This document shows, in pieces, positions 33,707 to 43,443 of a DNA stretch of 58,732 nucleotides. The stretch comes from an uncultured Clostridia bacterium. Its GTDB lineage: Bacteria; Bacillota_I; Bacilli_A; RF39; UBA660. The notes below the pieces were generated by a model. It searched no databases. It had not been told where the DNA came from and worked only from the letters and a program-made list of their open reading frames with translations. Numbering within the stretch: the stretch's first letter is position 1; every line of letters begins with the position of its first letter. The DNA is taken from the NCBI GenBank assembly GCA_947165135.1, contig CAMUZE010000006.1, positions 1-58,732 on the forward strand, read 5' to 3'. The position numbers were made by a program, and so were the translations under genes.

Positions 33707-36022
33707 ATGATTAAAAGTAATCTACCAGTAATTTTATTAAAAAATCTTGTTTTGTTTCCCTATCAAGAAGTAAGAGTAGAAATAAAAAGCGATTTATCTA
33801 AAAAAGTAACTGAAATTTCTAAATTATATCATGATAGTGAAGTATTAATCGTGTGCCCTCTAAACGTTTTAGAAGAAAAGCCAGATACATCAGATTTACC
33901 TAAAATTGGTGTTGTTGGTAAGATAAAAAGTGTTATTGATTTACCTAATGGTAATATGAGAGTTATTATAACTGGACTTTATAGAGTTAAAGTTATTAGT
34001 TATGTAAATTATTCATCTGAAGAAGATATACTAGATAGTATAATTACATCTTTAGATGTTAAAGAAAGTGAAGTAGAATGTTCTGCTTATCAAAGAAAAT
34101 TAGTTAGTGAACTTGAAAGTTATGTAGATAAAAATCCTTTTGTTACTAATTCAATTATGTCACAAATAAAAGGTGATATTTCTTTAGATAAATTAACTGA
34201 TTTAGTGTCTAATTTTTTAACTTTATCTTTTGAAAAAAAATTAAATTTAATGTTAGATAGTTCTCCTATTAGTAGGAGTAAAACATTAATAAAAGAACTT
34301 GCTATAGAAAGTGCTGTTATTGATCTAGAAGGTCACATTGAAACAGAAATTAAAAAAGGACTTGATGAAACTCAAAAAGAATTTATTTTAAAAGAAAAAT
34401 TAAAAGTTATAAAAGATGAACTTGGAGATAATAATACTAAAGATGATGATGTTAATTCATTAAAGGAAAGAATTGAAAATAATAAATTTCCAGAAAGAAT
34501 TAAATTTAAATTATTAAGTGAACTTGAACGTTATAAATCAAGCTCTGAAATGAGTCCTGATGCAGGTATAATTAGAAATTATATTGAATATTTATTATCT
34601 ATTCCTTGGTACACTGAAACTAAAGATGAAAAAGATTTATTAAAATTAGAAAAGAAATTAAATGCATCCCATTATGGAATGGAAAATGCTAAAAATAGAA
34701 TTGTTGAATATATGGCTGTTAAAAGTATTACAGAAGACTTACAGAGTCCAATTATATGTTTGGTTGGTCCTCCTGGAGTTGGTAAAACAACTTTTGCTGA
34801 ATCAATATCAAATGCATTAAATAGAAAATTCGTTAAAATTTCTTTAGGTGGTATGAGTGATTCTGCTGAACTTGTTGGACATAGACGTGCATATATTGGA
34901 TCTAATCCAGGTAAAATTATTTCTTCCTTAATTAAATGTGGAAGTAATAATCCAGTATTCTTACTTGATGAAGTAGATAAATTAAAGAAAGATTATAAGG
35001 GAGATCCAGCATCAACTTTACTTGATATATTAGATGTAACACAAAATAAAAGATTTATTGATAACTATATAGATGAAGAAGTAGATTTATCACATGTATT
35101 ATTTATATTAACCGCAAACGATGTATCTCAAATACCACTTCCATTATTAGATAGAATTGAAATTATTAATTTATATGGTTATTCAGATTCAGAGAAACTT
35201 TTAATATGCGAAAATTATTTAATTCCTAATATTTTAAGACGAAATGGTCTTAAAAATAATATGATTAAATTTGATGAAGATGCAATTAAAAAAATAATTA
35301 GAGATTATACAAGTGAAGCTGGAGTTCGTGAACTTGAAAGATGTATAAATAAAATAACAAGAAAAGTAATAACTGAACATATAAAAGCATCTAGAAAAAT
35401 AATAGGTATAAGAATTAAAGATGATGATTTACCTCATTATTTAGAGAAAGAATTGTTTACAAATTCAAGTGTAAAAGATATTAAACTTCCAGGTGTTGTT
35501 CGTGCCGTGGCATGTAATAGTGCTGGTGGAACTACAATAGATGTAGAGTGTTCTTCATTTAAAGGAAATGGTAGTTTCACATTTACTGGTTCTTTGGGAG
35601 AAGTTACTAAAGAAAGTATTGAAGTTGCAATCAGTTATATTAAGAGTAATAGTAAATATTTTAAAATAGATGAAGAATTCTTCTTACATAATGATTTACA
35701 TATTCATTTTACTGAAAATGCGTCATTTAAAGATGGACCTTCTGCTGGAGTAGCTATAACAACTGCAATATTATCACTTTTAAAAAATAAAGTTATTAGT
35801 AGCAGTATGTCTATGAGCGGAGAAATAACTTTAAAAGGAGATATATTAAAAGTTGGAGGTATAAAAGAAAAAGCAATTGCTTGTGTTAAAAATAATATTA
35901 ATACTCTTTATATACCAGAAGATAATGCAAATGATGTTAAATGGCTAACGGATGACTTAACAAATAATATTGAATTTATTACTATTAGTAACTATAAAGA
36001 CATATACAAAAAGATATTTTAA
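33707..36022 (+). CDS. lon: ATP-dependent protease Lon
   Basis: 771 residues, full length. N-terminal substrate domain starting LPVILLKNLVLFPYQEV; AAA+ module with Walker A GPPGVGKT (354-361) and Walker B VFLLDEVDK; proteolytic domain with catalytic Ser679 in GPSAGVAI and Lys720 in GGIKEKA, the Ser-Lys dyad spacing of Lon. Degrades misfolded and regulatory proteins in the cytosol. RBS AGGAGGT. Its neighbours here are spore genes, as in Bacillus, where lon lies close to the spoVID-ysxE pair. Confidence 0.97.
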   Translation: MIKSNLPVILLKNLVLFPYQEVRVEIKSDLSKKVTEISKLYHDSEVLIVCPLNVLEEKPDTSDLPKIGVVGKIKSVIDLPNGNMRVIITGLYRVKVISYVNYSSEEDILDSIITSLDVKESEVECSAYQRKLVSELESYVDKNPFVTNSIMSQIKGDISLDKLTDLVSNFLTLSFEKKLNLMLDSSPISRSKTLIKELAIESAVIDLEGHIETEIKKGLDETQKEFILKEKLKVIKDELGDNNTKDDDVNSLKERIENNKFPERIKFKLLSELERYKSSSEMSPDAGIIRNYIEYLLSIPWYTETKDEKDLLKLEKKLNASHYGMENAKNRIVEYMAVKSITEDLQSPIICLVGPPGVGKTTFAESISNALNRKFVKISLGGMSDSAELVGHRRAYIGSNPGKIISSLIKCGSNNPVFLLDEVDKLKKDYKGDPASTLLDILDVTQNKRFIDNYIDEEVDLSHVLFILTANDVSQIPLPLLDRIEIINLYGYSDSEKLLICENYLIPNILRRNGLKNNMIKFDEDAIKKIIRDYTSEAGVRELERCINKITRKVITEHIKASRKIIGIRIKDDDLPHYLEKELFTNSSVKDIKLPGVVRAVACNSAGGTTIDVECSSFKGNGSFTFTGSLGEVTKESIEVAISYIKSNSKYFKIDEEFFLHNDLHIHFTENASFKDGPSAGVAITTAILSLLKNKVISSSMSMSGEITLKGDILKVGGIKEKAIACVKNNINTLYIPEDNANDVKWLTDDLTNNIEFITISNYKDIYKKIF

Positions 36023-36043
36023 TCATAAAAATATCTTTTTTTA
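36008..36043 (+). terminator. Terminator of lon
   Basis: AGATATTTT / AAAATATCT hairpin after the stop, followed by seven T. Confidence 0.8.
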
Positions 36044-36069
36044 AATACTATTAAATGAAAGGAGAATTT

Positions 36070-36738
36070 ATGAGACAAATAATTCCATTAAAAAAAGACA
36101 TTTTATTTAAAAGTAAAATAGGAAGTTTAAGTAATTTAAACTTAGATCATGATTATAAGATAAATGATGATATTGTAAATGGTACAGTAGCTTTAAGCGG
36201 GACATATAAAATGACTGAAGCTAGTGTAGTGGAGGATGATTTTTTTTATACAATACCTTTTTCAATTGCTATTTCAGATAGAATAAAAAAAGATACAATA
36301 CAAATTGAAATAGAAGATTTTAAATATGAAATAGAAAAGGATGTATTAAAAGTTAATATTGATTTAGAATTAACATGTGATGAAAATGAAACTGAAAAAA
36401 ATGATGTATCAGATTATTTAGATGAATATTTTAAAGAAGAAGATGAAAATAAAGATGCACCTGAAGAAGAAATGGAAATAAAAGATGTACCAAAAGAAGA
36501 AGTAAAAGAAGTTAAAACAGAATTAGATATTGATAATGAAATAACTAATATAACAAATAATATAATTGAAACTAATGATAAATATTACACATATAAAATA
36601 TACATAGTACGTGAAAATGATACAGTAGAATCTATATGTAGTAAATATAATATTAGTTATGAAGATTTGAAAGAATATAATGATTTAACAGAAATTAATA
36701 TAGGAGATAAAATAATTATTCCAAGTTTTGATGAGTAG
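36070..36738 (+). CDS. SpoVID-like spore coat morphogenetic protein
   Basis: 222 residues from the ATG at 36070 (RBS AAAGGAG). The N-terminal 110 residues form a beta-rich SPOCS-like domain (LNLDHDYKINDDIVNGTVALSG, IPFSIAISDRI, VDLELTCDE-like strands). A long acidic linker (about 118-165, repeated Glu/Asp/Lys) leads to a C-terminal LysM domain (YIVRENDTVESICSKYN, NIGDKIIIPS). This is the SpoVID plan in a shortened form; SpoVID guides coat layers around the forespore. The following ysxE-like gene overlaps by 8 bases, the same pairing as spoVID-ysxE in Bacillus. Confidence 0.82.
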   Translation: MRQIIPLKKDILFKSKIGSLSNLNLDHDYKINDDIVNGTVALSGTYKMTEASVVEDDFFYTIPFSIAISDRIKKDTIQIEIEDFKYEIEKDVLKVNIDLELTCDENETEKNDVSDYLDEYFKEEDENKDAPEEEMEIKDVPKEEVKEVKTELDIDNEITNITNNIIETNDKYYTYKIYIVRENDTVESICSKYNISYEDLKEYNDLTEINIGDKIIIPSFDE

Positions 36739-37552
36739 AAAATATAAAAATAGTGTAATAATAGATGGAGATAATGTAATTAAAAATAAAGGTGACAATA
36801 GTCTTTCTACATTATTTAATTATTTAGATGAAAGAGGCTTTAATAATCATCCAAAGATTATAAATGAAGATGAAAATACTTACACTATGAAACACATTAA
36901 TAATGAAAATTATTATGAAATGTCCAAAGGAGTAGAATTTATTAAAACAGTAAGTAATTTACATTCAAAAACAATATTCTTTAAGGATGTAAGTAAAAAT
37001 AAGTATAGAAAAATATATAACCAAATATTTAATAATATTGAATATTTAAAACAATATTATTTAGAATTAATTGAAAAAATAGAACAAGAAGTATATATGT
37101 CTCCATCTCATTATCTATTTGCACGAAATTATTCAATAATAGATAGTAGTTTAGAATATTCAAAAAAAGAATTAAAAAAATGGTTTGATTTGGTTTCTAA
37201 TAAAACTAGAGAAAGAGTATGTATTATTCATAATAATTTATCTTTAGATCATTTCATGAAAGAGGGGGATAATTACTTAATTAGTTGGGATAAACATATG
37301 GTTGATACTCCAATATTAGATTTATATAATTTTTATAAAAAAGAAGGATATAAATTAGATTTTAATTATTTATTAAATATATATAATGAAAATCTAGAAC
37401 TATTAAAAGAAGAAAAAATGTTATTAAATATATTAATATCTATTCCTTTAAAATTAGAGGAAATAAGCGATGAATACTTAAATACAATTAATATTAAAAA
37501 TATGATTGATTATGTATATTCTGGAATAAACATTGTAAATGAAAACAAATAA
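36731..37552 (+). CDS. YsxE/CotS-like spore coat kinase-fold protein
   Basis: 273 residues with an aminoglycoside-phosphotransferase-like fold as in CotS and YsxE. The catalytic-loop equivalent is HNNLSLDHFMK near residue 166, where active kinases have HGDL..N, and the metal-binding equivalent is LISWDKHMVDTPILDLYNFYK. The changed HGD suggests a structural or pseudo-kinase role, common in coat proteins. It starts at ATG 36731, inside the spoVID-like stop region. Confidence 0.8.
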   Translation: MSRKYKNSVIIDGDNVIKNKGDNSLSTLFNYLDERGFNNHPKIINEDENTYTMKHINNENYYEMSKGVEFIKTVSNLHSKTIFFKDVSKNKYRKIYNQIFNNIEYLKQYYLELIEKIEQEVYMSPSHYLFARNYSIIDSSLEYSKKELKKWFDLVSNKTRERVCIIHNNLSLDHFMKEGDNYLISWDKHMVDTPILDLYNFYKKEGYKLDFNYLLNIYNENLELLKEEKMLLNILISIPLKLEEISDEYLNTINIKNMIDYVYSGINIVNENK

Positions 37553-37575
37553 TTGATTTAATTATTTGTTTTTAT
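37543..37575. terminator. Bidirectional terminator
   Basis: AAACAAATAATT / AATTATTTGTTT with loop GATTT between the converging ends of the ysxE-like gene and the DUF3592-like gene. Confidence 0.8.
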
Positions 37576-37978
37576 TATCGCTATAACTGAAAAATATTTG
37601 TGCAACAAAGAAAAAAAATCCTCCAAGTGACAACCCAAATATTATAAAAAATAATGGGCTTTTACTAAGTGCAATAAGATTAGTGTTGTAGTAGTATTTG
37701 TTATTATATTTATATATTTTAATCGTATCTCCGATATTATAGTTAGTGTCTGGTAAACTAACTGTACCTTCATTGCCATTTTCTATAATATTTGCTACAG
37801 TGTAATATGATGAAGAATATTTTACATCAGTAATTAAGGCCTCACATATTTCATATTCATTATCTTGAACTGATTTCATTTGTTTATCTATAGCTGGAAT
37901 TGAAAACATAAATAATGCAATAGATATGAGTAAACCATATACATACCATTTAGGAACAATTTCAAAAAATCTTTTCAT
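37562..37978 (-). CDS. DUF3592-like membrane protein
   Basis: 138 residues with a membrane helix at each end (about 12-30 and 106-128) and a beta-type extracytoplasmic segment between them (CEALITDVKYSSSYYTVANIIENG, then VSLPDTNYNIGDTIKIYKYNN). That plan, with the GDTI turn, is typical of DUF3592. Function unknown. Stands alone on the minus strand. Confidence 0.6.
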   Translation of the reverse strand: MKRFFEIVPKWYVYGLLISIALFMFSIPAIDKQMKSVQDNEYEICEALITDVKYSSSYYTVANIIENGNEGTVSLPDTNYNIGDTIKIYKYNNKYYYNTNLIALSKSPLFFIIFGLSLGGFFFFVAQIFFSYSDNKNK

Positions 37979-38067
37979 TATATTACCATATTTATTGTAT
38001 CACAAATTATTATAGATTTTTATATTATTTTATTATATAATTAATATTGATAATAGGAGAGTTTAAT

Positions 38068-39144
38068 ATGGAGAAAAATGGATTTGTATCAATGACACTT
38101 GTTTATACTTTCTTGATTTTATTTCTTTTTCTTATGCTTGCAATATTAAATGCTTATTCTCAACAAAATAGATATATAGATGCAATTGATCAAAAAATTA
38201 ATTTAACTGTTAATACACCAAATAGATATGAATACTGTCCTTATATTGCTGGAAGTAGTGCATTTTATTATGCTTATACAGGTTCTTCACAAGCATTTGT
38301 TGCTGGATGTAGTGGAAAATATAAAATAGAGCTTTGGGGTGCAGATGGAAGCGGAGCAAATAACAATGGTGGAAAAGGTGCATATACTTCTGGAGAAGTA
38401 GTCTTAAAGCAAAATGATAAATTATATTTTTATGTTGGTGAAAGAGGAAAAAACAGCACAGGTGTTTGCTCGTCAATTTCATTTAATGCTAATACTACAT
38501 CTGTTTGCTATAGTGGTGGTGGTAGCACAGATGTAAGACTTATTGGAAATACTGAGTGGAATGATTATTTAAGTTTACCATCTAGGATAATGGTAGCAGC
38601 TGGCGGCGGTGGCGCTGGATTTACTAGTGGAAATGGTGGCGCCGGTGGAGGGAATGGCTTAGCTAATGTAGATGAATATGGTAATGTAATTCCACAAGAA
38701 GGATATGTTGGACCAACAGGTGAAAATGGTTTATATAATAATATTACATCTAAAGGTGGAGCCGTTACATCAAAACAAACTGATTATTCAACATCTTTTG
38801 GTAGTGCTTATATTTCGAATGGAAGTACTGGAACATCATCATCAGGCGGCGGTGGCTATTTTGCTGGTGAAAGTAAAAGTAATACCAATTCTGCAGGAGG
38901 ATCGTCATTCGTATCTGGTCATTCTGGATGCATCGCTGTAAGAGCTGATAATAGCTCTTCACCAAGAGAAGTAAATGAAGAAATATGCGTAGCTGGTACT
39001 ACGGAATCAGATTGTGCAATCCACTATTCAAATTATATATTTTCAAATTCAGTTATGAAGAGTGGAAATGAAAATGATATTCCTATTAAACCCGGTGGTA
39101 GTACGCCAGATGGGTATGCTGTAATAACATTTATATCAGAATAA
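38068..39144 (+). CDS. Pilin-leader protein with ALK-type glycine-rich domain
   Basis: 358 residues from the ATG at 38068 (RBS TAGGAGAG). A pilin-like start MEKNGFVSMTLVY plus a 20-residue hydrophobic helix suggests a class III leader cut after Gly5, but Glu+5 is missing (Thr). After residue about 48 the protein is extracellular: KIELWGADGSGANNNGGKGAY and the LYFYVGERG block, several GGGG and GGAGGG turns and a late conserved block around GGSSFVSGHSGC. This is the glycine-rich domain known from ALK/LTK kinases and bacterial surface proteins. Six or more Cys imply disulfides. First of three genes with pilin leaders. Confidence 0.72.
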   Translation: MEKNGFVSMTLVYTFLILFLFLMLAILNAYSQQNRYIDAIDQKINLTVNTPNRYEYCPYIAGSSAFYYAYTGSSQAFVAGCSGKYKIELWGADGSGANNNGGKGAYTSGEVVLKQNDKLYFYVGERGKNSTGVCSSISFNANTTSVCYSGGGSTDVRLIGNTEWNDYLSLPSRIMVAAGGGGAGFTSGNGGAGGGNGLANVDEYGNVIPQEGYVGPTGENGLYNNITSKGGAVTSKQTDYSTSFGSAYISNGSTGTSSSGGGGYFAGESKSNTNSAGGSSFVSGHSGCIAVRADNSSSPREVNEEICVAGTTESDCAIHYSNYIFSNSVMKSGNENDIPIKPGGSTPDGYAVITFISE

Positions 39145-39159
39145 TAGAAAGGAAAAAGT

Positions 39160-39645
39160 ATGCAGAAAAAAGGTTTTGTTTTTGTCGAAAGTATAGCTGT
39201 TTTGGTGGTAATAGTTTTAGCACTAACTCTTTTTCTTTCTAGTTATAATGTTTTAGTTAGAAAATCGAAATCAAAAGATTACTATGATTTACCAAAAGAT
39301 AAATATTTGCTTTATAGTATAGCTAATTTAGGAGATAATACTCAATCTTTTTCATCAAACGCAACTTTTTTAGCAACAAAGAATAATTGTGGTACATATT
39401 TAAATGAAAGAATGACTAATTGCGCTCGGGTATTTAATGATTATCATTTAGAACAATTTTTAGTTGTATATGATTTAAAAACAACTCTAGAAAGTGGTTC
39501 AATCAAGGATGTAAATGGCATTACAAGTGATATAATTGAATACTTAAAAACATTAAAAAAATCAGATGGAACAAATGGTATAAATTATATAGTCGGTGTA
39601 TTCAAAAGAAATGAAAAAAAATATTATGCTTCATTAGTATTGTAG
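39160..39645 (+). CDS. Type IV pilin-like protein
   Basis: 161 residues. Class III leader MQKKG then FVFVESIAVLVVIVLALTL: cleavage after Gly5 would give Phe1 and the canonical Glu5 of the mature protein. The remaining 125 residues have one Cys pair (NNCGTY, TNCARV) and no repeats. Its size fits a minor pilin of a type IV or Com-type pilus. No prepilin peptidase, assembly ATPase or platform protein is present in this window. It starts 15 bases after the glycine-rich gene, RBS AAAGGAAA. Confidence 0.75.
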   Translation: MQKKGFVFVESIAVLVVIVLALTLFLSSYNVLVRKSKSKDYYDLPKDKYLLYSIANLGDNTQSFSSNATFLATKNNCGTYLNERMTNCARVFNDYHLEQFLVVYDLKTTLESGSIKDVNGITSDIIEYLKTLKKSDGTNGINYIVGVFKRNEKKYYASLVL

Positions 39646-39655
39646 GAGAATAAAT

Positions 39656-42517
39656 ATGAGAAAAAATGGATTTACATTAATAGAATTAATAATAAGTATA
39701 GCATTAGTAGGGATAATTTTAGCCTCTATGATAGGCACATTAATAAGTCTAAAAGACACATATGGAGTAATAAATGAAGATGTGGAAGCAAGAACATATA
39801 GTGCTTTAGTATCAAAAGTAATAAATGAACACTTAATGAAGAATAATGGAATAAAGAGTTATACATGTAGTGATAATATGTGTAGTTTAACACTTGGAAC
39901 AAACAAAGAAATGATACTGGAAATAGTTACATCAGATGTAAAGACATCAGATATTAATGATTCATCAACAGGGAATAAGATAGGAACTTTAACAGAAAAA
40001 GTAACAACAATAAAATATTATGAAGATGGAGGGGGATATTCATACTATAAAACAATAAAACACTATGATAGAAAATATGACGATAATGATGATAATGTAG
40101 AAATTGGGTATAAATTTGAAAAATTATCTTCAAATGAAAATGCATATCAAAGTAAAAAAAATCCAGACTTAAATGATTATATAGTAAATATAACAATAGA
40201 GATGAATAATCCTAAATATAATATAGAATTATATGCAACAAGTTTAGTAGATGAAGATGATATTCACCATAAATATAGACTTTATACATTAACATATAAT
40301 TCAAACGGAGGAAGAAGCTGTATTCCTGATACTCAAACAGTAATGGATAGACATCCATGGGGAACACTATGTGTACCAACAAGAGATGGATATGGATTTA
40401 AAGGGTGGTTTATACAACCATCAGGTTTAAATGTAAAAGAAATAACAGCATCAGAACTAGCGATAGAAGATATAACGGTATATGCTCATTGGGATAATAA
40501 AAAATATAGTTGTGAACCAGGTACATACTTAGCAGCAGGACACACAACTTGCTCAGATTGCTTATCAGATTATTATTGTCCTGGAATAACAGATGTATAT
40601 TATGATAAATTTAAAGATCAAGGTATAACACCTTGTTTAACAGGTTATCATTCTGAACCCAGGAGTGTGTCAGTAGCGTCATGTAAAATAACATGTAATG
40701 AAAATACACATTTAAAAATAGCAAATGATTCAAGTTGTACGTCATGTGCACAAGGATATGAAAAAGGTAGTCATGATGTTGTTCAAGGACAAACTTCAGT
40801 ATGTACAGTAGTTTCTCCAGAGAAACCCACTATAAGTGGTGGAGGGACTAAAATATATGGAAGTAGTGATTTTACTCTAACATGTTCAACTCCTAGTACA
40901 TATGCAAGTGGGACAACAATATATTATCAATTTGGGTATGCCAGTAATACAACGAATACATTATCTAATTGGACATCCGCTAATACAACCAATACATTAA
41001 TTATAAGTAAAACTGCATATGTAGGAGATAGATACTATGCTTGCAAAGTATATGCTAGCGGAAGTGGAACATCAGCTGCTGTAGAAAGTGACAGAACATT
41101 AGTAAGAATAAATAATGCAAAGGTTACATTTGATGCGACCACAAATGGTGGTGAAATAAGTGGAACGTCGCAATTATATACAAAAACAGGTGTTTCTGAA
41201 TTATATACTGGAATAAGAAATTCAAAAACTGCTACTATTCCAACAGCAAATAAAACTGGATATACATGGAATGGGTGGTATACGCTATCAAGTGGTGGAA
41301 GTAAAGTATATAATAGTACACCAACATTACAAGCAAGTGTAAGTGGATACACTGGTTCAAATTCAAAATGGATAATAACAGAAAACAAAACATTATATGG
41401 ACAATATTCAGCAAATACATATACAGTAACATTTAATTGTAATGGAGGAAGTGGAGCACCAACTTCACAAACTGCAACTTATAATAGTCCGTTTACGTTA
41501 ACAAGTAGTACATGTTCTACAGCAAAGACAGGACATTCACAAAACGGATGGAATGAAAAAGCAGATGGAACTGGTACAAACTGGACTACATCAAATACAG
41601 ATGGCTGGACATGGAATTATACAAATGATATAACATTATATGCTAAATGGAGTGTAAAAAGTTATACGTTAACAATAAATGCGGGAGATGGAACAATACC
41701 ATCAACAAGCGGGTGGACACTTGGAAGCAATAGTAAGACAGCAACAAAAAGTGTTAATTACGATGTAGAATATGGTAATTTACCAACACCAACAAGAAGT
41801 GGATATACATTTGATGGTTGGTTTACATCTGAAAGTGGGGGTACACAGGTAACAAGTTCAACAAAAATGGGAGCATCAAACACAACAATATATGCTCATT
41901 GGAGTATTAATGAAATAATTCCTTCATGTACACTTACAGTATCTACATCTGGTGTGGCGATTAATACAACAAATGCTACTAGTTTCGGCATGGCAAAATC
42001 AGCGACTGCTACATATAATTCAAAAACATCTTTATCTTTGTCTGCTGATACATTCTATGGCTTTGTTAAGAGTAGTACAAATCATACAGCAGATTGTTCT
42101 GTTACATTGAGAAATGCCACTGCAAGATATAGTTGTGTTGGAAGCAATGCTTACTTAACATATTCTGGTACATGTGCTTGTACACAACATTATGCGTGCG
42201 TTGGAGGAAATTGTCCTTCGCCATCTACAAGCGTCTATAATTGTGGCAATTATAGTAGTTGTGATAGTAGATGTAGTGCTGAAGGACGTAGTGTTGGCAT
42301 CTCATTAATCGCTACAAATACATGTACTTTAGTTGAAGGAACTGGCAAAGATTGTAATAATAATCCATCTAATTACCTTTGTCCTTCTAACGGCTGCTAT
42401 GGCAATGATTCAAGATGTCATTTATATAGCATGTCTTCTTGCCCAAGTGGATATAATGTATCCGGGACTACATATAGTTGTTCATCAGGAACAAAAGTAG
42501 AAGCATATTGTTATTAA
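39656..42517 (+). CDS. 953-residue pilin-leader protein with InlB-type B-repeats
   Basis: Leader MRKNG then FTLIELIISIALVGIIL, a textbook prepilin site with Glu5. Residues 30-200 look like a pilin head. Four B-repeat-like modules follow at about 208-280 (GYGFKGWF, with Cys pair NGGRSC and WGTLC), 484-585, 587-665 and 668-755 (GYTFDGWF, YAHW). Between the first two is a growth-factor-receptor-like Cys-rich segment (about 282-385; CEPGTYLAAGH, CSDC). The C-terminal 160 residues are again Cys-rich. A pilin more than five times the usual size would project as a long tip or adhesin. The first module is closely similar to the second B-repeat of the two surface proteins at 3.8-10.2 kb. Confidence 0.8.
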   Translation: MRKNGFTLIELIISIALVGIILASMIGTLISLKDTYGVINEDVEARTYSALVSKVINEHLMKNNGIKSYTCSDNMCSLTLGTNKEMILEIVTSDVKTSDINDSSTGNKIGTLTEKVTTIKYYEDGGGYSYYKTIKHYDRKYDDNDDNVEIGYKFEKLSSNENAYQSKKNPDLNDYIVNITIEMNNPKYNIELYATSLVDEDDIHHKYRLYTLTYNSNGGRSCIPDTQTVMDRHPWGTLCVPTRDGYGFKGWFIQPSGLNVKEITASELAIEDITVYAHWDNKKYSCEPGTYLAAGHTTCSDCLSDYYCPGITDVYYDKFKDQGITPCLTGYHSEPRSVSVASCKITCNENTHLKIANDSSCTSCAQGYEKGSHDVVQGQTSVCTVVSPEKPTISGGGTKIYGSSDFTLTCSTPSTYASGTTIYYQFGYASNTTNTLSNWTSANTTNTLIISKTAYVGDRYYACKVYASGSGTSAAVESDRTLVRINNAKVTFDATTNGGEISGTSQLYTKTGVSELYTGIRNSKTATIPTANKTGYTWNGWYTLSSGGSKVYNSTPTLQASVSGYTGSNSKWIITENKTLYGQYSANTYTVTFNCNGGSGAPTSQTATYNSPFTLTSSTCSTAKTGHSQNGWNEKADGTGTNWTTSNTDGWTWNYTNDITLYAKWSVKSYTLTINAGDGTIPSTSGWTLGSNSKTATKSVNYDVEYGNLPTPTRSGYTFDGWFTSESGGTQVTSSTKMGASNTTIYAHWSINEIIPSCTLTVSTSGVAINTTNATSFGMAKSATATYNSKTSLSLSADTFYGFVKSSTNHTADCSVTLRNATARYSCVGSNAYLTYSGTCACTQHYACVGGNCPSPSTSVYNCGNYSSCDSRCSAEGRSVGISLIATNTCTLVEGTGKDCNNNPSNYLCPSNGCYGNDSRCHLYSMSSCPSGYNVSGTTYSCSSGTKVEAYCY

Positions 42518-43411
42518 CAAACAAATAATTATACTGAACACTAATTTAATAATTAGTGTTTTTTTTATATTTATTTTATATTCTGATAATATACTTTTAG
42601 ACTGAAATATTATCGATAAACTACTAAATGTTAATATAAATAATGTCATTATTAATCTATAAAATACATTTATATTTAATTTACTTATATCAATAATTCC
42701 ACTAGTCATTTCAAATGTTCCAGATATTAATGACATAATAATTGGGTTTATATTAACATACTCTTTTAATATATTAATTATTATTGTAAATACTATTAAA
42801 TTAGAAAGAATTATTATGGATGTATTTATTCCTTTATAAAAAGATTTCTTTAACATACTAAAGAAATCTTCTTTATTAGTATTATTTATATCATTAATTT
42901 TAATATATTTTTCTTTTCTTAAATATATTCCAATCAATACATTATAAATTAAACAACATAACCACAAAATTAAACCAATTTTAAGACTTTTATAGAGTGA
43001 TACACCAATTACACCAACTACAAAAGAAATAGAAGGAAAATATGTATAATTAATTATTTTATTAGCAGTTTTTAAATCTATTTCATTATTATCTAACATA
43101 TCTTTAATAATTACAGCATTAGTTGGAGCAGAAGTTAACATACTCAATATAAAAATAATTGAAGTATTAGGATCTATATCAAATAGTTTTGATATAAACT
43201 TTCCAATAGTATTTTTTAAAAATATATGATAATTGAAATATATTAAAATGTCAGATAGTATTATAAATGGAAAAATAGATATAAACACTTTATTAAAAAA
43301 TAAAATGGATGCTTCTTTAGTGGAAATTAAAACTATATTAATATTTAAAACAAATAATATAATTAATAGTGTTAACATTATATACTTTATGTTTTTAATA
43401 ATTAATTTCAT
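42485..43411 (-). CDS. ylbJ: YlbJ-like sporulation integral membrane protein
   Basis: 308 residues, about eight membrane helices, of the nucleoside-recognition (Gate) group to which YlbJ and SpoIIIAE-linked spore proteins belong. Features: FFNKVFISIFPFIILSDILI near the start, SMLTSAPTNAVIIKDMLD (about 115-135), TYFPSISFVVGVIGV and the repeat-half SLISGTFEMTSGIID. In Bacillus it is needed for spore formation and lies next to ylbL, as it does here, though the genes face away from each other. The 3' end overlaps the pilin gene by 33 bases and contains that gene's terminator. Confidence 0.8.
   Translation of the reverse strand: MKLIIKNIKYIMLTLLIILFVLNINIVLISTKEASILFFNKVFISIFPFIILSDILIYFNYHIFLKNTIGKFISKLFDIDPNTSIIFILSMLTSAPTNAVIIKDMLDNNEIDLKTANKIINYTYFPSISFVVGVIGVSLYKSLKIGLILWLCCLIYNVLIGIYLRKEKYIKINDINNTNKEDFFSMLKKSFYKGINTSIIILSNLIVFTIIINILKEYVNINPIIMSLISGTFEMTSGIIDISKLNINVFYRLIMTLFILTFSSLSIIFQSKSILSEYKINIKKTLIIKLVFSIIICLLITICFYFCS
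42537..42566 (+). terminator. Terminator of the pilin operon
   Basis: AACACTAATT / AATTAGTGTT with a TAAT loop and eight T. It lies inside the 3' coding end of ylbJ on the other strand. Confidence 0.85.
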
Positions 43412-43443
43412 ATGTGATATAATATTAAAGAAAGGATTAAAAT

